DNA of 20,235 nucleotides from Microbacterium sp. (GTDB taxonomy: Bacteria; Actinomycetota; Actinomycetes; Actinomycetales; Microbacteriaceae), in the NCBI GenBank assembly GCA_003476465.1, contig DMUE01000240.1:1-20235 (forward strand), read 5' to 3'. Position numbers and translations under genes: made by a program. Of the stretch, positions 14,480 to 20,235 are shown piece after piece (the stretch's first letter is position 1; every line of letters begins with the position of its first letter). Under the pieces are notes generated by a model, which searched no databases, was not told where the DNA came from, and saw only the letters and a list, made by a program, of their open reading frames with translations.

Positions 14480-17044
14480 GTGACAGACACGACGCCACCT
14501 CAACGGGTGGACCCGCGCGACCTGCTCAGCGAGTGGGCGAACACCTCCGACGAGTGGGTGCGCTACATCGTGAGGCACGTCCTCAACGGCGGCGGGCCAC
14601 TCGGAAGCGAGGAGCAATCCGGAGCGTACGTCCTGTTTCGTCAGGAGAAAGCCTTCGATACCCGCGAACTCCCCACGGAGGAGCCGCTCGTCACCCTCGA
14701 ACGCGAGGATGAGGCGATCGAGCCGCTGACCCTTACCTCGCTCTCCGATGTCGTTGGTGTCAACGCCTTGGTAGAGGGCGGAGTCATCGAGCCACATGCC
14801 GGCCTGACGATCCTGTTTGGAGAGAACGGCACAGGCAAGACGGGATACTCCCGCATCTTCAAAGCCCTCGCGGCGAGCCGCACTGCCGATGTGATCCTCG
14901 GCGACATCGAAGCGGCATCGCCGCAGCCCCAAGCAGCACTTGTCGGCTACACGCTCGGCACTGAGTCCAAGACCTACACCTGGACCGGACAACAGGGCGT
15001 CGCGCCCTTCACCAGGATGTCCATCTTCGACAGCCCTTCTGTCAGCTTCCACGTCGATGACGACCTTGAGTACGTCTACGTGCCAGCAGCCCTAGCACTG
15101 TTCAATCACGTCATCGCAGGCATCAAGTCGGTACAAGCCCACATCGACCAGGCCGTCGAAAGCCTACGATCTGGGTCCACAGGGCTTCTGTCTCGCTTCC
15201 CACGCACCGCCGCGGTTTACCCGCTCATCGAGACGCTGGGGGCGTCCACTGATCTGGAACACCTGAGGTCGCTCGCCGACTCCGATCCCGACGTCGACAC
15301 ACGCATCGGCGACTTGCGCCGCACGGTCGCCGCGCTGGAGGCGGACACCATCAGCGCTGAGATCAAGCTGCAACAGCGAGTCGAACGCGTCTTGACGCAA
15401 GCTTCCAACGCGGCCACCGTGATGGCTGACTTCAACGTGGAGGCATACGGCCGCGAACGCGACACCCTTCACGGACTTGAAGAGGACTACCGCGCCTTCC
15501 GAACCGCCCTGTTCGAGGCAGCCGACCTACCGGCCGAGCCCGACGACACCTGGAGCACGTTCATCGAGGCCGGCGAGGCATACCAAGCACATCTCATCGC
15601 GGTCGGAGCACACGACGCCGATCGGTGTCTGTACTGCCGGCAGCCACTGAACGAAGCGGCGCGATCGCTGATCGGCAAGTACTCCGAATACCTCGAAGAC
15701 AAGATCACCACTGACATAGCCGCTTCAAAGGCGCAGCTCCACGCACTTACAGACCCGGTCACCTCGATCCAGGTCAACGACGTCTCTACCTTCGCCGACG
15801 AGTACGCAGACACCGAGGACAAGCCCCACTTCCACGTTGAACTCGACCGGACCCTGAGCACCATCGCGGAGCTGACCGAGCAGCTTCTCTCCGCTTCCGC
15901 CGTGAACACAGCGCTGACCGAACACGCCGGTATAGATGCGATAGCGCTCGGCTCGGCGTTGGAGACCGCCAAGCAGGCCCTCGGCGAACTGAGGGCACAG
16001 GCAGCTACACGGGCTGACACCTTGGCCGAGAAGAAGAAGGAGCTTCTCGAGCTAGAAGCCGCAGCAGAGCTGACGAAGTCGTGGACGATCATCGAGTCAC
16101 ACGTCCGCGACGCCAAGCAGGCTGACCGGCTCACGCTGCTCGCCAAGCCCATGCCTGGGCTCCTGCGCGCTGTAACCGGGCTGGCCAAGACCGCAAGTGA
16201 CCAGATGATCAACGAGAGCTTCGATGCGCTCTTCAACGAAGAATGCGCGGCACTTCGCGCGCCCGCGCTGCACGTGGAGTTCGTCGGCCGCCAGGGGCGC
16301 GCACAACGCCGCAAGATCCTCAGCGGGAAACACAAACCGTCCAAGGTGCTTTCCGAAGGAGAGCAGAAGGTCCTCGCAATAGCGGACTTCCTCGCCGAAG
16401 CGCGCCTCGCCGGAATCACCGCGCCGGTCATTTTCGATGATCCTGTCTCAAGCCTCGACCATCGCCGCATCACCGAAGTCGCGCAGCGCGTCGCGTCGCT
16501 CGCTGACACGACACAGGTCATCGTCTTCACCCACGACATCTTTTTCGCCAGCACGCTGCTTACGCTCATGGAAGCAACCAAGCGCTGCTCCTACTTCCAG
16601 ATCACCGATGAAGAGGGCAAAGGGAAGGTCATCCGAGCGACGGGTCCGCGCTGGGACAGCTTGAACAACATCAAGAAGAACATCAACGAGACCATCCAGG
16701 CCGCAAAGTCACAGGACGGCGATGCGCGGGCGGCGCTGGTCCGCACGGGTTATGACTGGGTGCGCGCGTGGTGTGAGGTCTTCACCGAGACTGAACTACT
16801 CCAGAGCGTCACGCAGCGCTATCAACCCAACGTGCGCATGACCAACTTGCCCAAGATCAAGTCCGAAGCACTTCCTGCTGCGATCGATACCGTCAACCGC
16901 ATCTTCGAGGAAGCATGTCGGTACATCGACGGCCACTCACAACCCCTGCCTAGTCTCGGGGTCAGCCCTACACTCGCCGGACTCGAAGCCCACTGGGCCG
17001 AGCTGACCGAAGCGCGAACCGCATACAACGCGGCGACCCCGTAG
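14480..17044 (+). CDS. Rad50/RloC-like ABC ATPase with zinc-hook motif, likely defence protein
   Basis: This encodes 854 residues. I prefer GTG at 14480 (MTDTTPPQRVD) because GGAGG ends 6 bases before it. An ATG two codons upstream abuts that site. A helical N-terminal region (about 10-60, LSEWANTSDEWVRYIVRHVL) precedes the ATPase. Walker A is FGENGTGKT (113-121), then a coiled-coil insertion (about 215-565) with CLYC at Cys383/Cys386 (zinc hook), the ABC signature LSEGEQ (624-629), Walker B PVIFDDPVSSLD (649-660) and the switch histidine in FTHD (His685). The C-terminal 110 residues (RTGYDWVRAWCEVF to YIDGHSQP) follow the ATPase and resemble the effector region of RloC/AAA_13-type proteins. 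RloC cleaves tRNA anticodons when phage attacks. Here R755, D759 and H819 could match an Arg-Glu-His triad, but with Asp in place of Glu. The ATPase core is intact. The nuclease role is inference. Confidence 0.85.
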   Translation: MTDTTPPQRVDPRDLLSEWANTSDEWVRYIVRHVLNGGGPLGSEEQSGAYVLFRQEKAFDTRELPTEEPLVTLEREDEAIEPLTLTSLSDVVGVNALVEGGVIEPHAGLTILFGENGTGKTGYSRIFKALAASRTADVILGDIEAASPQPQAALVGYTLGTESKTYTWTGQQGVAPFTRMSIFDSPSVSFHVDDDLEYVYVPAALALFNHVIAGIKSVQAHIDQAVESLRSGSTGLLSRFPRTAAVYPLIETLGASTDLEHLRSLADSDPDVDTRIGDLRRTVAALEADTISAEIKLQQRVERVLTQASNAATVMADFNVEAYGRERDTLHGLEEDYRAFRTALFEAADLPAEPDDTWSTFIEAGEAYQAHLIAVGAHDADRCLYCRQPLNEAARSLIGKYSEYLEDKITTDIAASKAQLHALTDPVTSIQVNDVSTFADEYADTEDKPHFHVELDRTLSTIAELTEQLLSASAVNTALTEHAGIDAIALGSALETAKQALGELRAQAATRADTLAEKKKELLELEAAAELTKSWTIIESHVRDAKQADRLTLLAKPMPGLLRAVTGLAKTASDQMINESFDALFNEECAALRAPALHVEFVGRQGRAQRRKILSGKHKPSKVLSEGEQKVLAIADFLAEARLAGITAPVIFDDPVSSLDHRRITEVAQRVASLADTTQVIVFTHDIFFASTLLTLMEATKRCSYFQITDEEGKGKVIRATGPRWDSLNNIKKNINETIQAAKSQDGDARAALVRTGYDWVRAWCEVFTETELLQSVTQRYQPNVRMTNLPKIKSEALPAAIDTVNRIFEEACRYIDGHSQPLPSLGVSPTLAGLEAHWAELTEARTAYNAATP

Positions 17045-17068
17045 GCCTTCTCAACGACACGCCCGCCA

Positions 17069-17140
17069 CAGTGGCATCGACACCCAGCCGCACAGCCGGT
17101 CATGCCGATGCTCGTGCCCGTCGACCGCTGGCGCGGATCG
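17069..17140. repeat. Copy of the 3' end of the helix-turn-helix gene (direct repeat A, copy 1)
   Basis: About 70 bp match 19654-19723 with one substitution and a 2-base indel. The matched piece covers the last codons of the helix-turn-helix gene (IRASGRRARASA and stop at 17099-17101 on the minus strand) and the bases just downstream. It begins 25 bp after the ATPase stop codon. Confidence 0.93.
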
Positions 17141-17409
17141 CATCCACCGCCCGGTTCGCCCAGGCACCCGAGCAGGACGACGACGTTCACGAGCTGCTCA
17201 TCACCCACGCTTACCCGATCGCGTGGCTCATCCGCGACGCTCTCGACGCACCGCCCACGCGCTGGCTCGGACTCAGCAGCGCCAACACCGCCCTCACCGT
17301 CATCGAGTACCGTCCCGGCACGTTCCCGAGCATCAGCATGTTCAACGACATGAGCCACCTGCCCCCCGAACTCCGCTGGACAGGCTTCCCCTCAGCACTC
17401 CACCCGTAG
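17141..17409 (+). pseudogene. Histidine phosphatase family, C-terminal fragment
   Basis: The last 89 codons of a phosphoglycerate-mutase-like histidine phosphatase remain (ELLITHAYPIAWLIRDALDAPP, TRWLGLSSANTALTVIEYR, MFNDMSHLPPELRWTG). The second catalytic histidine (THAYP) is present. The N-terminal RHG motif with the phosphorylated histidine is missing, so this piece cannot be active. The frame continues upstream only into repeat A. The join at about 17141 is the breakpoint. Confidence 0.78.
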
Positions 17410-17465
17410 ACACGTGCTTCCAAGCTCGCACTCTTCGCGCGGGGTGTGTTCTCTCATCGGGGTGC

Positions 17466-17580
17466 TCATGGGAGCCGAGCGAGTGATGTTCCGCCAATCA
17501 CGGCGAGCACGACCGCGGTGATGACCATCGCGGTGGTGAAGCCGGTGAGGAGAGGGCCGCCTGCGAGTCCTGCGGCGTAG
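17466..17580 (-). pseudogene. MFS-type transporter, C-terminal fragment
   Basis: The minus-strand frame reads YAAGLAGGPLLTGFTTAMVITAVVLAVIGG and ends SLARLP-stop. This is one membrane helix plus a short tail, as in the last helix of a drug-exporter-like MFS protein. It converges tail to tail with the phosphatase fragment, 56 bp away, so the two probably come from one chromosomal locus. At 17581 it runs in frame into a piece of the helix-turn-helix gene, making a chimeric open frame without a start. Confidence 0.6.
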
Positions 17581-17676
17581 GCGAGGTCGCACTCATGAAG
17601 ACCGCGCCAGCGGATCGGGATCGAACGGCGGACCAGATGGGCCGCCGCCGTGCGGCGGTGAACGCTGAACCGCTCG
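17581..17676 (-). pseudogene. Internal fragment of the helix-turn-helix gene (direct repeat B, copy 1)
   Basis: These 96 bp match 19831-19926 with very few differences. They encode SERFSVHRRTAAAHLVRRS and the following residues to ECDLA, the first helix-turn-helix of the intact gene, with R-to-W and D-to-H changes. With repeat A this is the second surviving piece of a second gene copy. In the intact gene the pieces lie 107 bp apart, here 440 bp. Confidence 0.9.
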
Positions 17677-17717
17677 CCTGATGAGGTCGGCTGGAAGGGG
17701 ACCTCATCAGGCGAGCG
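17671..17717. repeat. Perfect 18-bp inverted repeat
   Basis: CGCTCGCCTGATGAGGTC (17671-17688) faces its exact reverse complement (17700-17717) across an 11-base loop. It starts exactly where similarity to the helix-turn-helix gene ends. No U-tract follows on either strand. It may be a terminator left from another locus or a fold-back formed during recombination. Confidence 0.85.
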
Positions 17718-17765
17718 ATGCCTGCCAATCGGTGGCGGATGGGCGCGCTCTTGCGTCGTGATGTT

Positions 17766-17782
17766 ATCGCCTGTCAGGCGAT
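17766..17782 (-). terminator. Palindrome after the XRE-cupin gene, possible terminator
   Basis: ATCGCCTG-T-CAGGCGAT is a perfect 8-bp inverted repeat with a one-base centre, 43 bp downstream of the regulator stop codon. It may end that transcript, though the one-base centre means the helix would open by a base pair or two. A protein-binding palindrome is the alternative. Confidence 0.35.
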
Positions 17783-17825
17783 TGGCTGGACGGAGCCTGT
17801 CGCCGCGGACACACGAGTCGTCTGA

Positions 17826-18380
17826 CTACCGCAGTTCGGAGATCAGGATCGCGACCGTGCCCGAGGTATGGGCAGCGAAGATGTGCTCGGAGTCGCCTCG
17901 GTACGAGATGTAGTCGCCGGGTCCTAGGCGCTGGGGATCGCCGGGAGGCCCGACATCGGCTGAGCCGGTGACCAGGATGACATGTTCGGTGGTGCCGTCC
18001 TGGTGAGGTGCGGAGCAACGAGGCTCACCTGGCTCGGCCGTCACCAGGTAGATGTCGCGTCGGGCTCCGGTCGGACACGCCGAAAGCAGAGAGGCGGAGT
18101 AGGCGCTTCCCACCGCCGTGATCGGCTGGGCATCGGCAGCGCGGATCAGCGTCGGGCCTGCGGAGCCGGGGTCGACGAGCGTCGAGAATGGTACACCGAG
18201 GGCGTCACTGAGAGACCACAAGGTCTCGACGCTTGGGTTGCCGGCGCCCGATTCGAGTTGGGAGACGCTGGCCTTGGAGATACCTGCTCGGCGGGCGAGC
18301 TCGGCGGCGCTCCAACCGATGCGGGTCCGCTCGCGGCGCACCGCCCCACCGATGTGCTGCCGCACTGAGTCACCAACCAT
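17826..18380 (-). CDS. XRE-family regulator with cupin domain
   Basis: This encodes 184 residues. The N-terminal HTH_XRE domain (residues about 8-66) reads VRRERTRIGWSAAELARRAGISKASVSQLESGAGNPSVETLWSLSDALGVP. The C-terminal cupin (about 95-182) has the metal or ligand strands (APHQDGTTEHVILVTGSADV, QRLGPGDYISYRGDSEHIF). Regulators of this form usually repress or activate an adjacent transport or catabolic operon in response to a small ligand. It is divergent from azlCD and shares a short control region. A TATCAT -10 box ends 6 bases before the ATG, so its mRNA is probably leaderless. The 11-bp operator-like repeat lies on that box, which suggests self-repression. Confidence 0.92.
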   Translation of the reverse strand: MVGDSVRQHIGGAVRRERTRIGWSAAELARRAGISKASVSQLESGAGNPSVETLWSLSDALGVPFSTLVDPGSAGPTLIRAADAQPITAVGSAYSASLLSACPTGARRDIYLVTAEPGEPRCSAPHQDGTTEHVILVTGSADVGPPGDPQRLGPGDYISYRGDSEHIFAAHTSGTVAILISELR

Positions 18381-18381
18381 G

Positions 18382-18392
18382 CGTTCATGATA
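18382..18392. promoter_or_regulatory. Operator-like repeat CGTTCATGATA, copy 1
   Basis: This 11-bp sequence recurs exactly at 18430-18440. This copy covers the TATCAT -10 box of the XRE-cupin gene (minus strand), so a bound protein would block that promoter. Confidence 0.55.
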
Positions 18393-18410
18393 GCTAACGA
18401 ACCGTACGGA

Positions 18411-18439
18411 TTGACGAACCGCGGGGAGTCGTTCATGAT
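18411..18439 (+). promoter_or_regulatory. Promoter of azlCD
   Basis: TTGACG (18411-18416, 5 of 6 to consensus) and CATGAT (18434-18439) are 17 bp apart. The predicted transcription start falls at about 18446-18447, on the GTG start codon, so the transcript would be leaderless. Confidence 0.6.
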
Positions 18440-18440
18440 A
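18430..18440. promoter_or_regulatory. Operator-like repeat CGTTCATGATA, copy 2
   Basis: This is an exact second copy of the 11-bp site. It covers the -10 box of the azlCD promoter. A partial third match (GTTCATC) lies at 18451, just inside the coding region. Confidence 0.55.
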
Positions 18441-18446
18441 ATAGAC

Positions 18447-19121
18447 GTGAGTTCATCAGAATGGTCCGTGCGGAGGATGGTGGGCGATGTCGGTTCGATC
18501 GCCTCCGCGGTGTTGGTGGTCGGCGTCTCCTTCGGTGCGTTGGCCTCGGAGGTCGGACTGCCTGCGTGGCTCGTGATTGCTCTGGCCGTCGCGGTCCTCG
18601 CTGCCTCGGCCGAGTTGATGTTCATCGCCTCGATCCTCGCCGGCGCGGCACCACTCGCGGCCGCTGCGGGCGCTTTGCTTGTGAACCTGCGCAACGGCGT
18701 GTACGGGATCGCCGCATCCCGGTTCCTCCACAGAGGATGGACACGCCTGCTCGCGGCACACTTCGTCAACGACGAGACGGTTGCCTACGCATCGGCGCAG
18801 CACGACTCTCCACGTCGTCGGCGAGCTTTCTGGGTGCTCGGCTGGGCGATTCTTCTCAGTTGGCCTGCGGGTGCCGCGATCGGTGTGCTCCTCGGCCGAG
18901 CCCTCACCGATGTCTCGGCGCTGGGATTGGACGCGGTCTTTCCCGCGATCCTTTTCGCGATGGTTTTAGGCGCTGTGCGCAGCAAGCATGCGGCCATCAT
19001 CGTGGCCTGTGGAGTTCTGCTCGCAGTCGCAGTCACACCCTTCGTGCCGCCTGGAGTCGCGCCGCTGGCGGCCCTGGTCTCCCTCGGTCTGGGGTGGAAG
19101 CGAGGTTCTCAGCGTGATTGA
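18447..19121 (+). CDS. azlC: AzlC-family branched-chain amino acid exporter subunit
   Basis: This encodes 224 residues from GTG at 18447. I chose it because the promoter places the transcription start at this codon. In-frame ATGs at 18387 and 18435 lie upstream of that predicted transcription start. The protein has about six to seven hydrophobic segments, with the AzlC pattern VGVSFGALASEVGLPAW, then ASAELMFIASILAGAAPLAAAAGALLVNLRNGVYG (about 50-90), the DETVAYA segment and AVFPAILFAMVLGAVRSK. With AzlD it exports branched-chain amino acids or analogues across the cytoplasmic membrane. It overlaps azlD by 8 bp. The divergent XRE-cupin protein probably controls it. Confidence 0.92.
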   Translation: MSSSEWSVRRMVGDVGSIASAVLVVGVSFGALASEVGLPAWLVIALAVAVLAASAELMFIASILAGAAPLAAAAGALLVNLRNGVYGIAASRFLHRGWTRLLAAHFVNDETVAYASAQHDSPRRRRAFWVLGWAILLSWPAGAAIGVLLGRALTDVSALGLDAVFPAILFAMVLGAVRSKHAAIIVACGVLLAVAVTPFVPPGVAPLAALVSLGLGWKRGSQRD

Positions 19122-19425
19122 TTCCCAAATGCTCACCGCATGCGTAGTGCTCGCCGTTGGCACGTACGTCGTTAGGCTCGCTGGCACCACCTCAGGGGGG
19201 ACAGATATCCCCGAGAAGCTGGACCAGGGTCTCGAACAAGCCGTCGCCATACTCCTTGCCGCCGTCGCAGCAACCTCCGCCCTGTACGACGGGCAAGACC
19301 TGGCCGACTGGACCCGCACTGCCGGGGTACTCGCCGCAGGTACCGCGGCCGTCCTCCGGTTACCGCTCATCCTCGTCGTGCTTATCGCCAGCCTGACAAC
19401 AGCGTTCCTGCGACTGTTCACATGA
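19114..19425 (+). CDS. azlD: AzlD-family exporter partner
   Basis: This encodes 103 residues from GTG at 19114, with GAGG about 9 bases upstream and an 8-bp overlap with azlC. ATG at 19129 is an alternative start. Three to four short membrane helices (LTACVVLAVGTYVVRLAG, AVAILLAAVAATSALY, GVLAAGTAAVLRLPLILVVLIASLTTAFL) and the 100-residue length fit AzlD. AzlD is the small subunit needed with AzlC for export. Confidence 0.9.
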   Translation: MIDSQMLTACVVLAVGTYVVRLAGTTSGGTDIPEKLDQGLEQAVAILLAAVAATSALYDGQDLADWTRTAGVLAAGTAAVLRLPLILVVLIASLTTAFLRLFT

Positions 19426-19444
19426 CGAAACGAGGAACCACAGA

Positions 19445-19552
19445 ATGAGCAGCCAGAGCCGGTTCAACACGACGCGTTCGTTGATGGCGCTCACTGAATC
19501 TCCCCAGTTCTGCTCATCAAATCCCCTCACTCTGGGTCGCTCCGTCGCATGA
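19445..19552 (+). CDS. Doubtful 35-residue open frame after azlD
   Basis: An ATG 20 bases after azlD, with GAGGAA about 8 bases upstream, opens a 35-residue frame (MSSQSRFNTTRSLMALTESP...). It could be the start of a third operon gene cut off by later rearrangement, or chance. It has no recognisable features. Confidence 0.25.
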   Translation: MSSQSRFNTTRSLMALTESPQFCSSNPLTLGRSVA

Positions 19553-19555
19553 GGT

Positions 19556-19606
19556 GGGCCTCTGGATGCTGGTGGTCTCTGACCACACACCAGCTTCAGG
19601 AGGCCC
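19556..19606 (+). terminator. Long imperfect hairpin after azlCD, possible bidirectional terminator
   Basis: GGGCCTC pairs with GAGGCCC at the base, and GTGGTC with GACCAC near the loop, with mismatches between. It lies between the converging azlD and helix-turn-helix genes and is followed on the plus strand by TGTTTC. Confidence 0.5.
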
Positions 19607-19632
19607 TGTTTCCCATGCTTTCAGAGAGGAGC

Positions 19633-19650
19633 AGCGTGGAAATCCACGCT
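19633..19650. terminator. Short hairpin 33 bp downstream of the helix-turn-helix gene
   Basis: AGCGTGGA-AA-TCCACGCT is a perfect 8-bp stem with a 2-base centre. Read on the minus strand it follows the stop codon of the helix-turn-helix gene and may end its transcript. There is no clear U-tract. Confidence 0.4.
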
Positions 19651-19653
19651 CTG

Positions 19654-19723
19654 CAGTGGCATCGACACCCAGCCACAGCCGGTCATGCCGATGCTCGTGC
19701 CCGTCTACCGCTGGCGCGGATCG
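19654..19723. repeat. Direct repeat A, copy 2 (3' end of the helix-turn-helix gene)
   Basis: This matches 17069-17140 with one substitution and a 2-base indel. It holds the last 13 codons, the stop and about 29 bp downstream of the intact gene. Confidence 0.93.
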
Positions 19724-20027
19724 GCACATCGACGTTTGCCAGAGCGCGCCTAACCGCCTGCTGACTGACCCCGAACCGCAGGCCGACCTCCATAAGACTC
19801 AACCCGCCGTCGTACAGCTCGACGGCTGCGGCGAGGTCGCACTCATCAAGACCGCGCCTGCGGATCGGGATCGAACGGCGGACCAGATGGGCCGCCGCCG
19901 TGCGGCGGTGAACGCTGAACCGCTCGCTCAACTCCACCAGCGTCGCGCCCTCCTGGTAGAGAGCTACCAGCTCGTCTACCTGTGCCGGGCTCAGAAAGGT
20001 TTGAGTCATCCCAACTGCACGCACCAT
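19683..20027 (-). CDS. Double helix-turn-helix DNA-binding protein
   Basis: This encodes about 114 residues from ATG at 20027. Other starts are ATG at 20009 and an open frame up to 20174, whose first bases abut a strong hairpin and lack a ribosome site. Two similar helix-turn-helix units follow each other: VDELVALYQEGATLVELSERFSVHRRTAAAHL (about 17-48) and DLAAAVELYDGGLSLMEVGLRFGVSQQAVRRAL (about 63-95), each ending in a PIR-type turn. This resolvase/transposase-like arrangement is common in short proteins encoded beside recombinase genes in actinobacteria. A role as accessory DNA-binding protein or regulator is inference. Two fragments of a second copy lie at 17069-17140 and 17581-17676. Confidence 0.75.
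   Translation of the reverse strand: MVRAVGMTQTFLSPAQVDELVALYQEGATLVELSERFSVHRRTAAAHLVRRSIPIRRRGLDECDLAAAVELYDGGLSLMEVGLRFGVSQQAVRRALANVDVPIRASGRRARASA
19831..19926 (-). repeat. Direct repeat B, copy 2 (first HTH of the intact gene)
   Basis: This matches 17581-17676 with very few differences. It encodes the first helix-turn-helix and the linker to the second (SERFSVHRRTAAAHLVRRS to ECDLA). Confidence 0.9.
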
Positions 20028-20176
20028 CCGACCCCGCTCGTCCACTACAGACGGCTCCAGGGGCCTGCGGTCCCGCTGGTAGACGCCCCGCGACCGGCGA
20101 GAAGTCACAGTTTTCAGGGCCGGGCAGGGGTTCTCGAACTCTCTACGGAGGTCCACCAAAGGGACGCATCGCATCG

Positions 20177-20206
20177 AGGCACCCCGGTCATCCGACCGGG
20201 GTGCCT
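20177..20206 (+). terminator. Strong hairpin at window end
   Basis: AGGCACCCCGGTC (20177-20189), loop ATCC, and GACCGGGGTGCCT (20194-20206) form a perfect 13-bp stem. On the plus strand TTCGCG follows. No plus-strand gene precedes it closely. On the minus strand it would stop read-through from outside the window before the helix-turn-helix gene. Its loop side resembles the hairpin at 8007-8022 (CCCCGGTCAT). Confidence 0.65.
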
Positions 20207-20235
20207 TCGCGTTGGGTCGGTCCGCGCATGGCGGG

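Noticed and set aside
15487..16581. Minus-strand open frame of 364 codons
   Set aside because: It is antisense to the ABC ATPase and Ser/Arg-rich without a domain.
17671..17717. Insertion-sequence terminal inverted repeats
   Set aside because: The arms are only 11 bases apart with no transposase between, and no target duplication is visible.

Overview
The window is G+C-rich throughout. Long open frames occur on both strands of most genes, there are many GTG starts, and several transcripts look leaderless. The conjugation genes match families known from actinobacterial integrative elements (SCO6880-type, DUF6112-type and TraM/VirD4-type proteins). This points to an actinomycete, perhaps of the Micrococcales. 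The genus cannot be read from the sequence.

Bases 1-11,850 hold one end of an integrative and conjugative element (ICE). At the left edge the 3' end of a tRNA-like gene is on the plus strand, and a large serine recombinase on the minus strand reads into it, as expected where an element has inserted at a tRNA gene. The conjugation operon is also on the minus strand, transcribed from about 11,800 leftward. In order it encodes two paralogous small DUF6112-like membrane proteins, a TrbL/VirB6-like channel protein with a low-complexity tail, an SCO6880-family membrane protein, an unknown 288-residue protein, a VirB4-like ATPase, an unknown 187-residue protein, a VirD4-like coupling protein, a single-stranded DNA-binding protein and two small unknown proteins. 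Most neighbours overlap by 1-4 bases or lie within 20 bases, so they are probably translated in a coupled way. I see no relaxase and no cell-wall hydrolase in the window.

Bases 11,850-14,480 are a recombined cargo zone. A MerR/TipA-like regulator that has lost its 5' end meets, head to head, an E1-like (ThiF-family) adenylyltransferase that has also lost its 5' end. Next come a possible structured leader RNA and a small membrane protein of a type often mislabelled 'sulfate permease'. Bases 14,480-17,044 encode an 854-residue Rad50/RloC-like ABC ATPase with a Cys-x-x-Cys zinc-hook motif. It is the best candidate here for an anti-phage or nucleic-acid-targeting system.

Bases 17,045-17,720 are a scar made of gene pieces. 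Two separated fragments copied from a helix-turn-helix gene (intact at 19,683-20,027) flank the tail ends of a histidine phosphatase gene and an MFS transporter gene. Bases 17,826-19,425 look like an ordinary regulated transport locus. An XRE-cupin repressor is divergent from an azlC-azlD amino-acid exporter pair, and 11-bp repeated operator-like sites overlap both -10 boxes. The window ends with the intact helix-turn-helix gene and a strong 13-bp hairpin.
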